64,000 nucleotides of DNA, taken from the NCBI GenBank assembly GCA_050246735.1, contig JBFWVM010000009.1, positions 124,001 through 188,000 on the forward strand. Reading direction: 5' to 3'. The notes beneath the pieces were generated by a model that saw nothing but the letters and a program-made list of their open reading frames with translations, had not been told where the DNA came from and did no database searches. This DNA comes from Taklimakanibacter sp050246735 (GTDB lineage Bacteria > Pseudomonadota > Alphaproteobacteria > Rhizobiales > Aestuariivirgaceae). Below are positions 44,901 through 53,578 of this stretch, one piece after another. Within the stretch, counting starts at the first letter, position 1. Each line of letters begins with the position of its first letter. The translations under genes and the position numbers were made by a program.

Positions 44901-46345
44901 CCGGAATTGCGCTCAACCCCATCACCGCGCTGCTCGCGACGTCGCTGGTGGCCGCCGCGATCCTCGCCCTCGTGCCGGATTACCGCTGGTCGGCCCGGCT
45001 GAACATTCTTGCCAGCGCGATCGTCCTCGTCTTTGCGGTGCAGTTGTTCCAGGACCGGCCGCCCACCAACGAATACCTGCTCGCCGACGACCTCAATGTG
45101 GTCTTCATCGTCCTGAACGCCTTCGTGGGCCTGACGACCAGCATCTTCAGCGCAAGCTACATCGGGCACGAACTGGAGACCGGCCGCCTTACGCCGGGCT
45201 ACCTTCGTTTCTATCATACGATGTTCCAGCTGATGATGTTCGGCATGGACCTGGCGCTGACGGCCAACAATATCGGCCTGATATGGGTCGCCATCGAGCT
45301 CGCGACCCTTTCGACGGTCGTCATGGTCGGCATCTACCGCACGCACGAGGCGCTGGAAGCCGCGTGGAAGTACTTCATCCTCGGCAGCGTCGGGATTGCG
45401 CTGGCTCTGTTCGGAACGATCCTGGTCTATCTGGCGGCGGTATCGGCCATAGGCGAGGGCATGGGCGCCATGGCCTGGACCAGCCTGCTGCAGCATGCGG
45501 CGGCGCTCGATCCTTCGCTCCTCAACATCGCATTCGTCTTCCTGCTTCTCGGATACGGCACCAAGGTCGGCCTGGCGCCGATGCATGCCTGGCTGCCGGA
45601 TGCGCATGCGGAAGGGCCGACGCCGGTTTCCGCCGTCCTCTCGGGGCTGCTGCTGAATGTGGCGCTGTACGCATTGCTGCGATTCAAGATGATCGTCGCG
45701 GCCAATCCGGAGACGATCGCCGTCGGACCGCTGATGATCACGCTCGGTCTCGGCTCGCTGAACTTCGCCGCGTTCATGCTCTACCGGCGCCGCGACATCA
45801 AGCGCATGTTCGCCTATTCGTCGATCGAGCACATGGGGATCATCGTCTTCGCTTTCGGGATGGGCGGGCCGCTCGGGAATTTCGCGGGCCTGCTGCAGAT
45901 GACCATGCACAGCCTGACCAAGTCGGCCATCTTCTTCTCGGTCGGCCATATCGCCCAGGTGAAGGGCACGCAGAAGATCGCCGAGATCCGCGGCCTGACG
46001 AGCAGCCATCCTCTTCTCGGCTGGACGCTGGTCGCCGGCGTCGTCGCGATCGCGGGACTGCCGCCATTCGGCGTCTTCATGAGCGAGTTTCTGGTTCTCA
46101 GCTCGGCGTTCGAGCGCGCCCCGGCGCTCGCTGTGCTTGCCGCCTTCGGCCTGTTGATCGCCCTCGGCGCGCTGCTGCTGCGCCTCGGCTCCATCGCCTT
46201 CGGCGAGCCCACCGGGCCGAGGACGCCGGTGCGCGCCTCCTACGTGCCGATCTTCGCGCATCTCGGTCTTGTGCTGATCGGCGGGCTCTACATGCCGGGC
46301 GCCATGGCCGCCTGGTTCCAGAACGTCGCGGAACTGCTCAAATGA
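44897..46345 (+). CDS. hyfF: Hydrogenase-4-like subunit F (second antiporter-like subunit)
   Basis: A 482-residue NuoN/NuoM-like membrane protein of the HyfF branch with about 14 helices. Channel residues are visible in WVAIELATLSTVVMVG (Glu), GYGTKVGLAPMHAWLPDAHAEGPTPVSAVLSG (Lys) and YRRRDIKRMFAYSSIEHMG (Lys). The complex therefore has two antiporter-like subunits, HyfB and HyfF; no HyfD-like third one is present. Start and stop overlap the neighbouring genes by four bases each. Confidence 0.94.
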   Translation: MTGIALNPITALLATSLVAAAILALVPDYRWSARLNILASAIVLVFAVQLFQDRPPTNEYLLADDLNVVFIVLNAFVGLTTSIFSASYIGHELETGRLTPGYLRFYHTMFQLMMFGMDLALTANNIGLIWVAIELATLSTVVMVGIYRTHEALEAAWKYFILGSVGIALALFGTILVYLAAVSAIGEGMGAMAWTSLLQHAAALDPSLLNIAFVFLLLGYGTKVGLAPMHAWLPDAHAEGPTPVSAVLSGLLLNVALYALLRFKMIVAANPETIAVGPLMITLGLGSLNFAAFMLYRRRDIKRMFAYSSIEHMGIIVFAFGMGGPLGNFAGLLQMTMHSLTKSAIFFSVGHIAQVKGTQKIAEIRGLTSSHPLLGWTLVAGVVAIAGLPPFGVFMSEFLVLSSAFERAPALAVLAAFGLLIALGALLLRLGSIAFGEPTGPRTPVRASYVPIFAHLGLVLIGGLYMPGAMAAWFQNVAELLK

Positions 46346-47865
46346 CTGCATCCGATCCGCCCCTCTCCGATCCGCTCGAGCGGTTGAACGGTCGAACTGC
46401 CGCCGGGCACCGCCCGTGGACCAGAACGGAAGTGGCGGGCGATGTCTGGGCCGAAGCGGCAGACCGGTTGGACCGCGGCGCGCTGACGCTGATCGGGCTC
46501 TGGGGTGAGCCGCAGGCCGTTCATATGGCGGTCGCGGACGCTCGCGACCTCGGCCGCATCCTGGTGCTGAGCATGTCATGTCCAGACGGCCGCTATTCCT
46601 CCGTCGGCCGGCTTCATCCTCCCGCGCTGCGCCTCGAACGTGCGGCCGCCGATCTCTTCCAGCTTGTTCCGGTCGGCCTGCCGGATATCCGTCCGTGGCT
46701 CGATCATGGGAAATGGGGCGGCCGTTCTCCGTCCGTCCGGCATGCCGATGAATACCAGTTCCTTGCCGTCCAAGGCGACAACGTGCATCAGCTTCCCGTG
46801 GGCCCGGTCCATGCCGGCGTCATCGAGCCGGGTCATTTCCGCATCAGCGCCGATGGCGATACCGTGGTGCGTCTCGAGGAACGGCTCGGTTACACGCATA
46901 AGGGAATCGAGAGCCTCCTCCACGGCGCCGATCTGGAACGGGCGGCGCGGCTGGCATGCCGCTGCTCGGGCGATTCGACCGTCGCCTACGGCCTGGCATT
47001 CGCGCAGGCGGCGGAATCGGCGCTTGGCTGGGTGCCGCCGGCCCGCGCCGTCTGGCTGAGGGCCCTGATGGCCGAGCTGGAGCGCCTTGCCAATCATTTC
47101 GGCGATGTCGGCGCGATCTGCAACGACGGCGGGTTCGCCATCATGCTGGCCCATTGCTCGGCGCTCAGGGAAAAAGTGCTTCGGGAGGCTGCCGCCTGCT
47201 TCGGACACAGGCTGATGATGGACCGGGTCGTGCCGGGCGGCGTGACCGCCGATATCGACGTTGCCGGCGCGAGACGCATCGTCGGCTTGATGATCGAGCT
47301 CCGCCGCCGCTTTCAGCGTCTCGTCGAGCTCTACGACACGACCGCGTCGTTGCAGGACCGCACCGTGGGAACGGGCGTCCTGCGTCCGGCACTCGCCATG
47401 CGGTTCGGAGCCGGCGGGTTCGTCGGCCGCGCTTCGGGCCGACGCTGCGATGCGCGGCGGTGGCCGGGTTACGCGCCCTATGATGAGCTCGATTTCGAGG
47501 TTCCCGTCATCGAGGAGGGCGATGTGAACGCCCGGCTCTGGATACGCGTTCACGAAATCGAGCAATCCATGCGGCTCATCGAGCAGATCCTCGCCAGGCT
47601 GCCCGACGGCCCGGTCCACGCGAAGCGCGACGGCAGCGGCGGGAACGCGGCGCGCGAGGGCATGGCGATCGTCGAGGGATTCCGCGGCGACATCCTCGTC
47701 TGGCTGCGGATCGGCGCCGACGGCCGTGTCGAACGCTGCCATCTGCGCGACCCGTCCTGGTTCCAGTGGCCGTTGCTGGAGGCTGCGATCGAAGGCAACA
47801 TCGTCGCCGATTTCCCGATCTGCAACAAATCCTTCAATTGCTCTTATTCCGGGCACGATCTCTGA
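46342..47865 (+). CDS. hyfG: Hydrogenase-4-like large subunit (HyfG/NuoCD-type) lacking NiFe ligands
   Basis: A 507-residue peripheral subunit: a NuoC-like N-terminal part (about 1-150) and a NuoD/HycE-like catalytic part. The EERLGYTHKGIE segment and the ELERLANHFGDVG segment are standard. In true hydrogenases the NiFe site uses CxxC near the N-terminal side and CxxC near the C-terminus. Aligned by eye without gaps to E. coli HyfG over the ALG-anchored block, these positions are Ser209 and Ser212 here, and Ser501 and Gly504 at the end. The nearby cysteines (206, 208, 494, 500) are out of register. The protein also stops at residue 507 with no cleavable C-terminal extension. It is probably not a hydrogenase. 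Confidence 0.9.
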   Translation: MTASDPPLSDPLERLNGRTAAGHRPWTRTEVAGDVWAEAADRLDRGALTLIGLWGEPQAVHMAVADARDLGRILVLSMSCPDGRYSSVGRLHPPALRLERAAADLFQLVPVGLPDIRPWLDHGKWGGRSPSVRHADEYQFLAVQGDNVHQLPVGPVHAGVIEPGHFRISADGDTVVRLEERLGYTHKGIESLLHGADLERAARLACRCSGDSTVAYGLAFAQAAESALGWVPPARAVWLRALMAELERLANHFGDVGAICNDGGFAIMLAHCSALREKVLREAAACFGHRLMMDRVVPGGVTADIDVAGARRIVGLMIELRRRFQRLVELYDTTASLQDRTVGTGVLRPALAMRFGAGGFVGRASGRRCDARRWPGYAPYDELDFEVPVIEEGDVNARLWIRVHEIEQSMRLIEQILARLPDGPVHAKRDGSGGNAAREGMAIVEGFRGDILVWLRIGADGRVERCHLRDPSWFQWPLLEAAIEGNIVADFPICNKSFNCSYSGHDL

Positions 47866-47874
47866 GAGTCGCCG

Positions 47875-48384
47875 ATGCGCAAGACACTCTTCGAAAGCCT
47901 CACACGCCGTCCTTTCACCGAGACGCTGGCACCCCCGGACGATCCGGATATCCTGAGGATGGCTTCGGAACTGGACGGCAGGGCTCGCCGCCGGCTCGGC
48001 CGCAGCCTGTCGCTCAGGCTCGTCGACGCGGGCTCGTGCAACGCCTGCGAGCTCGAGCTCAATGCCCTGGGCAACCCCTATTACGATCTCGAGCGCTTCG
48101 GTCTGCGCTTCGTCGCATCGCCCCGCCATGCGGACGTGCTGCTCGTCACCGGCCCGGTGACGAAGAACATGCGCGAGGCATTGCTTCGCACCTATGATGC
48201 CATGCCCGGACCGAAATGGGTGGTCGCCGTCGGCGACTGCGCCGTGTGCGGCGGTCTTTATGCCGGCAGCTACGCTTGCGAGGGCGGCGCGCCGGCGGTG
48301 ATTCCCGTCGATCTGCGCATCCCCGGATGCCCGCCCTCACCTGGCCGTCTGCTGGAAGGCCTTCTCGCGCTCTTCGGCCAATGA
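47875..48384 (+). CDS. hyfI: Hydrogenase-4-like small subunit (HyfI/NuoB family)
   Basis: A 169-residue iron-sulfur protein that carries the cluster next to the large subunit, equivalent to N2 of complex I. The four ligand positions look intact: CNAC in DAGSCNACELE, GDCAVCGG and PGCPPSP. An N-terminal stretch of about 40 residues precedes the fold. It is nine bases after hyfG and closes the operon; the next gene converges with a 4-base gap and no visible terminator. An intact cluster beside an altered large subunit suggests electron transfer to something other than a NiFe site. Confidence 0.93.
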   Translation: MRKTLFESLTRRPFTETLAPPDDPDILRMASELDGRARRRLGRSLSLRLVDAGSCNACELELNALGNPYYDLERFGLRFVASPRHADVLLVTGPVTKNMREALLRTYDAMPGPKWVVAVGDCAVCGGLYAGSYACEGGAPAVIPVDLRIPGCPPSPGRLLEGLLALFGQ

Positions 48385-48388
48385 CCGG

Positions 48389-49789
48389 CTATTGCTTCAG
48401 CCAGGTCTCGAGGCCGTTGATGGCGCTGTCGGCGTCCTCGATCCCGGCGGTGCGCGCCTCGAGATAATATTTGAGCGCCTTGGCGGGATCGGGCTTGAGG
48501 CCCTGCACGTTCCGCTCGCGGAAGACGACGGGGTCGTAGGTCTTGCCGAGCCGGAGCGACGCTTCGCGGTTGCCGAGATCGCGGGCCCGGCTGAAGAAGG
48601 CGCGCGCCGCGGTGAAGTCGCCGAGATCGAGAAGCTTGTCGCCATTGCTCAGAAGCGCCGCGCTGTCGGCGGCTCCCGCCTTGCCCTTGGCCTCCAGGGG
48701 AGTAGGGATGGGCTGGGCCGCGGCGGTTTCGTGCCGCCGCGCGGACGGCAGGTTGAAATTGCGCTTCACGTCCGTAGGCGGCGCCGAGGCCGGCAATACC
48801 TGCGAGGTCTTCGCAGGCGCGAGAGCGACCTTGATCTCTTCGGTGGGTGCCGCGAGATCGCCGGTGCGCGGCTCGATCGCTTCGACGGCGATGAGGAGGG
48901 AGGAGGTTTCGGCGCGCGGCACCATGAGCTTGACGCCCGTGGCCTCGCCCGGCTTGAGCAGCCAGCCGTTATTGCCCAGCTTGGTGCCGGCCGTGAGATA
49001 GGCGTCGGCCGGCAGGCCGGTGAGGCGCAAGGCGATGTCCTGGTCCGGGAGCGCCGGCTCGGCGCTGATCGACAGCGGGATCGGCGAGTTCACATTGCCC
49101 CTGGCGTCGTCGACGTCGAGCCGCGCGGTCGTGACCGGTTTCCTGAACGAGGCCGGCGTGCTGCGGTTCTCCGGCACCATCGCGCCCGTATTGGCGGCGG
49201 CTATGGCGTTGTCCTGGAGTCCGGTGAGAAGCTGGCCGATCGAATCGAAGGCGGTCTGGCTCAACTCGCCGCCATTGGCGCGGTCATAGATGACGGCGCC
49301 GCCCAGCGCGCCGACGGCGATGGACGCGATGCCGGCCAGGACCACGTCGCGCAGCGTGAAGCGGGAGGTGCGCCGCGACGCATGACGGCGGCGGCGGGGC
49401 GCCTCGCCGTTCCAGTCCATGTCGTTCTCGTTGCTTGCGACGTCCTGCCAGTCCGGCTGAAGCCGGCGGCCCCTGATCGGCGCCAGGGAATCGTCGTCGC
49501 GCGGCTCGCGCATCTTCGCATAGCGCATGTAGGCCTCGAGCGGGCTGGGCCGGCGCTCGCCGGGTTCCTCCTCGGCCGCCGGAGCGGCCGGTGCCGCACC
49601 CGCCTTCTTGGCCGCTTTGGCGGTCCTGGACGGCTTGGCCTGCTTGCCCTGCGCGGCCGGCGCCGCAGCTTTGTCCGCCGCCGGCTTGTCCTTGAGCTCC
49701 CGCCCCAGGAACCAGAGCGGGCGGTCCGCTTCGCCGCCTTCCTGCTCGCTTTCCGGCGCAGGTTTCTTGGCCCGCTGCTTCGACTTCAT
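48389..49789 (-). CDS. Membrane-anchored protein with Sel1/TPR-like C-terminus, function unknown
   Basis: A 466-residue protein I do not recognise. Residues 1-80 are rich in Lys, Ala and Pro and probably disordered. A cluster RRRRHASRRTSR near 130 precedes a single helix (about 143-163, VVLAGIASIAVGALGGAVI), so the long C-terminal part should be periplasmic. A beta-rich middle region follows. The last 80 residues show Sel1-type helical repeats (GDFTAARAFFSRARDLGNREASLRLGKTYDP, then DPAKALKYYLEARTAG). The start at 49789 has GGAG. It lies 26 bases after the TAXI protein gene and is likely co-expressed with it. Confidence 0.75.
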   Translation of the reverse strand: MKSKQRAKKPAPESEQEGGEADRPLWFLGRELKDKPAADKAAAPAAQGKQAKPSRTAKAAKKAGAAPAAPAAEEEPGERRPSPLEAYMRYAKMREPRDDDSLAPIRGRRLQPDWQDVASNENDMDWNGEAPRRRRHASRRTSRFTLRDVVLAGIASIAVGALGGAVIYDRANGGELSQTAFDSIGQLLTGLQDNAIAAANTGAMVPENRSTPASFRKPVTTARLDVDDARGNVNSPIPLSISAEPALPDQDIALRLTGLPADAYLTAGTKLGNNGWLLKPGEATGVKLMVPRAETSSLLIAVEAIEPRTGDLAAPTEEIKVALAPAKTSQVLPASAPPTDVKRNFNLPSARRHETAAAQPIPTPLEAKGKAGAADSAALLSNGDKLLDLGDFTAARAFFSRARDLGNREASLRLGKTYDPVVFRERNVQGLKPDPAKALKYYLEARTAGIEDADSAINGLETWLKQ

Positions 49790-49815
49790 CGCCAACTCCC
49801 TCACATCGGGCGCAC

Positions 49816-50895
49816 TTATCGAAGCGCGCTCGACCTCATTTCGCTCAGATCGATCCCGGCATTGCTGCGCTCGAGATAGGACTGGAACTCCGCCTTGAGG
49901 GCGGTCTCTTCCTTCGTGTCGCGGTCGTCGCTATCCCGCTTGTGATCGGAAAGCCACTCGTCGGCGGTCACATATCGCGTCCAGCCGGGGAGGTCGGCGG
50001 AAAGATTGACGTCGTTCCACGTCGCCTGCCAGTGGCCGGTCTGCAGATCGCCGATCCCTGAGAACAGGGCGTTGGCGAATTTGCGCAGCTTGTAATAGCG
50101 GTCGGTGCCCTTTTTCCAGTTGAAAACGGCGACCGCGTAGCTGACGCCCAGAGTCTCGGTGACGCCACCCTCCTGGGCGAGGCCCTGATAGCTTTTGGCG
50201 GTGAGCATCGCGGGCGAATAGATCGCGTTGAGCTCGTCATTGCCGGCGACGCCGAGGAGCCTGAAGCGGCCGGTCCGCGCCAGCTCTTCGGCCACGGGCG
50301 AAGGCTGCGGCGCAAGCAGCACGACCGCGTCGGCTTTTCCGTCCTCGAGCAGTTTCGCCGCTTCCGCTTCCCGGCCGTCGACGGTGGTGAAATCGATGCC
50401 GAGCGCCTCGAAAACCAGGCTTGCCGTCACGAAGCGTGCTTCGCTCGCCGCGCCGATATTGATTCTCCTGCCGGCGAGATCCTTGAGCGTCGCGATGTCC
50501 TTGCGGGCGATCACATGGAGCTGGGCGGAGCCCAGCCGCGCGATATAGGTGACCTTCTTCTCGACGTCCTCGACCAGGCCCTGCTTGCGCATATAGGCCA
50601 CGGTGTCGGAGGGAATGATGCCGGCATCGATTCCACGCAGGAACAGCAGATCACGCAGCGCCTCGACCGGACCGCGTCCCAGCACGGGAAGGATGCGCAG
50701 GTCGCGCTCGGCCTCCATCAGCACGGCGAGATCGGCGGCGTAGTGCGAAGCATGGGGATCGCTGCCGTCGGTGATGAGCGTGACGGCGCCGGCATTCATG
50801 CGGGCGATGTCCTTTTTGTCCTCCCCCTGAGCCGACCCGGCGGTAGCCAGCAAGGTCGCTGCGAGTACGCATACCACTTTCAAGGCGTTACTCAT
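49816..50895 (-). CDS. TAXI-family TRAP transporter solute-binding protein
   Basis: A 359-residue periplasmic binding protein. The signal peptide is residues 1-22 (MSNALKVVCVLAATLLATAG). The TAXI fold strings are DLAGRRINIGAASEARFVTA, GIDAGIIPSDTVAYM and LGVSYAVAVFNW. TAXI proteins normally feed a fused TRAP permease, but none is in this window; the gene is instead followed by an anchored protein of unknown function. I start at 50895 because the longer frame would bury the signal peptide. Ligand unknown. Confidence 0.85.
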   Translation of the reverse strand: MSNALKVVCVLAATLLATAGSAQGEDKKDIARMNAGAVTLITDGSDPHASHYAADLAVLMEAERDLRILPVLGRGPVEALRDLLFLRGIDAGIIPSDTVAYMRKQGLVEDVEKKVTYIARLGSAQLHVIARKDIATLKDLAGRRINIGAASEARFVTASLVFEALGIDFTTVDGREAEAAKLLEDGKADAVVLLAPQPSPVAEELARTGRFRLLGVAGNDELNAIYSPAMLTAKSYQGLAQEGGVTETLGVSYAVAVFNWKKGTDRYYKLRKFANALFSGIGDLQTGHWQATWNDVNLSADLPGWTRYVTADEWLSDHKRDSDDRDTKEETALKAEFQSYLERSNAGIDLSEMRSSALR

Positions 50896-51038
50896 GCCTT
50901 GTCTCCCAGCTTGTATACCGTCCCATCTCGTGCAAAGGTGACCCCCGCACCTGCCGAAAATCCAGTCAAGACCCAGATTATGGCACAGGTCCGGCATTTA
51001 TGTGGATTCTTTACTTTTTGTTAATTTGAACTTTTATC

Positions 51039-52064
51039 CTAGGCAAAGAATCCTGTTGAATGTCTTGCGATGACCAGTTCCTCATTGGCTAGCACGACAT
51101 GCGCCGGAAAGGCATTTATCCAGGCGAGATGGTGAATTACCCGCCGGCGCACGGGCTCGGCGTTCTCGCCTATGCCGCCGGTGAAGACCATCGCGTCGAT
51201 CCCGCCCATGGCCGCGATGACGGAGGCCGCCTGCCGCGCCGTCCAGTAGCAATAGGCCTCGACCGCGTTGCGGGCCGCGGGCGCCGGATTCTCCAGCAAT
51301 AACCGCATGTCGCTGGTGATGCCGCTGAGAGCCAGGAGCCCGCTTTTCCGGTAGAGCACCTCTTCCATCTGCTCGGGGGAAAGACGGTCGTCCTTCATGA
51401 TGGCGAGGATGACGCCGGGATCGAGAGCGCCCGGACGTGTCCCCATCACCAGCCCGTCGAGGGTCGAATAGCCCATGGTGGTGGCGACGGAGCGGCCGTC
51501 CTTTACGGCGCAGAGGCTGGCACCATTGCCGAGATGGGCGATGAGCAGGCGGTGCGGAAGGGGGGCGCCGGTCTGGGCGGGAAGGCTGTGGACAACATGT
51601 TCAAAATTGAGTCCGTGAAAGCCGTAGCGCCGGTAGCCCCGCTCGAAATAGGCGGACGGCAGCGCGAATCGCCGGACGATCTCGGGCTGGGTCGCGTGGA
51701 AGGCGGTGTCGAAGCAGGCGACCTGCCGGACCTCGGGCGCCGCTTCCCGCATGCGGCGCAGGGCGTCGAGCCCATAGGGCTGGTGCAGCGGCGCCAGGGG
51801 CCTCAGCGCGTTGAGCCTGGCCTCGATCTCGTCGTCGACGATCACCGGCGTCGAGAATTCGATGCCGCCATGGACGATGCGATGGCCTATTCCGGCAAGG
51901 CCCGCGACATCTATCCTTTCGGCGGCGAGGCGGGCGAAGAGGGCGTCGAGCGCCGCCGCGCCCGCGCCCTGCACCTGGTCCTTGAACCGCAGGGCCGGCT
52001 CGCGCCCTTCGAAAACAGCGAATTTGAGCGTGGACGATCCGGCATTGAGGACGAGGACGGTCAT
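51039..52064 (-). CDS. ackA: Acetate kinase (compact acetate/propionate kinase type)
   Basis: Converts acetyl phosphate and ADP to acetate and ATP. The 341-residue protein is about 60 shorter than E. coli AckA but keeps the active-site blocks: VLNAGSSTLKFA at 4-15, GHRIVHGG, CFDTAFH, RYGFHGLN, GNGAS, MGTRPGALDPG, GGIGEN and the C-terminal NEELVIAR. The GTRPGALDPG form marks the compact acetate/propionate-kinase clade. It is third in an operon after xsc and an MFS gene (10 bases from the latter). Because Xsc releases acetyl phosphate, the pair would conserve its energy as ATP. Propionate kinase activity is possible. Confidence 0.9.
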   Translation of the reverse strand: MTVLVLNAGSSTLKFAVFEGREPALRFKDQVQGAGAAALDALFARLAAERIDVAGLAGIGHRIVHGGIEFSTPVIVDDEIEARLNALRPLAPLHQPYGLDALRRMREAAPEVRQVACFDTAFHATQPEIVRRFALPSAYFERGYRRYGFHGLNFEHVVHSLPAQTGAPLPHRLLIAHLGNGASLCAVKDGRSVATTMGYSTLDGLVMGTRPGALDPGVILAIMKDDRLSPEQMEEVLYRKSGLLALSGITSDMRLLLENPAPAARNAVEAYCYWTARQAASVIAAMGGIDAMVFTGGIGENAEPVRRRVIHHLAWINAFPAHVVLANEELVIARHSTGFFA

Positions 52065-52074
52065 GCGCGGTGCC

Positions 52075-53553
52075 TCACTCTGCCGTGGTGGGCCTGGTAT
52101 AGGTGCGCAGCGGCTTCTCCTCCAGCATCAGGAGGCTCGCCAGCGCGATCAGAAGCCCGAGCATCGAGGCCAAGAATACCCAGCGGAACGCCGAGCCGAT
52201 ATCGACGCCCGCGGCGGCGAAGGTGTCCGCCAGGTTTTCGATGGTGACGTGCGCCGCCATGTCGACCGGCAGACTGCCGATCACGATGCTGCCGAAGGCC
52301 GCCACGATGAGGGCGCCGCCGAGCGAGCGGAAGAAGTTCAGCGCCCCCGTCGCGGTGCCCATCTGATGCGGCTGGATGGCGTTCTGGATCGACAGCAGGG
52401 TGAGGGGAAACACGGTCCCGAGCCCCGTGGACACGACCGTCAGGATCGTCGCCAGCACCGGGAGCGGCAGGCTTTGCGGCTGGATGGCGATCGCGCCGAG
52501 GCCGGCGGCGGCGGCGGCAAGGCCGATCGTGGTCGGCCGCTTGTAGTGCGTGATGCGGGCCATGAGGCGGCCCGAGACGGACGCCCCGACGACTGTGCCG
52601 ATCATCAGCGGGATGAGCGTGAAGCCGGATTGGCTGGCGGTGAGCCCGTACATGCCTTCGAGGAGGATGGGCGTATAGATGGTGAGGCCGATGAACACGC
52701 CGACGGCCGAGCAGGCGGCGGTGATGCCCAGCGCCACCACCGGATTGGCGAGGATCGCGATGGGGATCAGCGGCTCGGGCGCGGTCTTGAGCCGGACGAT
52801 GAAGGCCGCCGCGAACAGGAGAAAGATTGCGAACAGAGCGAGGATGGTGGGCGAGGTCCAGGCGTAATGCGGGCCGCCGAGGCTCAGCGCCAGGAGCAAA
52901 GCGGTGGTGGCGACGATCATGAGGCCGGATCCGAGAAAATCGAGCTTGTGGGGCTTCTCGTAGCGCGGCAGCTTCTTGAGGAGCGAGTTGGTCATCGCCA
53001 GTGCCAGAAGGGCGAGCGGCAGGTTGATCCAGAAGATCGCCGACCAGTGCAGCTTTTCGGCCATGAACCCGCCGAGCGCCGGTCCGGCGATGCTGGATAT
53101 CGCATAGACGCCCGAAATATAGACCTGATAGCGCGTCCGCTCCTTGGGCGGAACGATGTCCGCGATGATGGTCTGCGCCAGCGAGATCAGGCCGCCGCCG
53201 CCCAGCCCTTGCAGGGCCCGCGCCAGGATCAGGGCCAGCATCGTCGGCGCGAGCGCGCACAGGATCGAGCCCACCATGAATACGCCGATGGCCACCAGCA
53301 GCGTCATTCGCCGCCCGGCGATGTCGGAGATCTTGCCATAGAGCGGCGTGACCGCCGTCGCGGTCAGGAGATAGGCCGTGACGACCCAGGGCAGGTTCTC
53401 GAAATCGCCGAGCAGCCGCCCGATCGTCGGCATGGCCGTGGCGACGATGGTCTGGTCGAGCGACGCCAGGAACATCGCCAGCAGCACGCCGATGATGATC
53501 GAGCGGACTTCAGGCGGGGTTAGCGCGGGACTGGTCGTTTCCGATGGGGGCAT
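52075..53553 (-). CDS. MFS transporter, DHA2 (14-helix, EmrB/QacA) family
   Basis: A 492-residue inner-membrane proton antiporter with about 14 helices. Motif A-like LYGKISDIAGRRMTLL and motif C-like AGPALGGFMAEKLHWSAIFWINLP are clear and place it among exporters, along with the early LDQTIVATAMPTIGRLLGDF string of the EmrB group. It lies between xsc and ackA with gaps of 25 and 10 bases, so it is part of that operon. An exporter of a pathway product such as sulfite or acetate is a guess from context; most relatives are drug exporters. Confidence 0.88.
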   Translation of the reverse strand: MPPSETTSPALTPPEVRSIIIGVLLAMFLASLDQTIVATAMPTIGRLLGDFENLPWVVTAYLLTATAVTPLYGKISDIAGRRMTLLVAIGVFMVGSILCALAPTMLALILARALQGLGGGGLISLAQTIIADIVPPKERTRYQVYISGVYAISSIAGPALGGFMAEKLHWSAIFWINLPLALLALAMTNSLLKKLPRYEKPHKLDFLGSGLMIVATTALLLALSLGGPHYAWTSPTILALFAIFLLFAAAFIVRLKTAPEPLIPIAILANPVVALGITAACSAVGVFIGLTIYTPILLEGMYGLTASQSGFTLIPLMIGTVVGASVSGRLMARITHYKRPTTIGLAAAAAGLGAIAIQPQSLPLPVLATILTVVSTGLGTVFPLTLLSIQNAIQPHQMGTATGALNFFRSLGGALIVAAFGSIVIGSLPVDMAAHVTIENLADTFAAAGVDIGSAFRWVFLASMLGLLIALASLLMLEEKPLRTYTRPTTAE

Positions 53554-53578
53554 TCCGGCTGGCGCGAGAACCTCTTTC

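Noticed and set aside
44414..46579. 721-codon minus-strand frame opposite hyfE/hyfF
   Set aside because: Arg/Glu/Asp-rich shadow of membrane-protein codons; no domain and no ribosome site.
46342..47865. Calling HyfG a functional NiFe hydrogenase
   Set aside because: The CxxC motifs on both sides are replaced and the maturation extension is absent, despite strong overall similarity.
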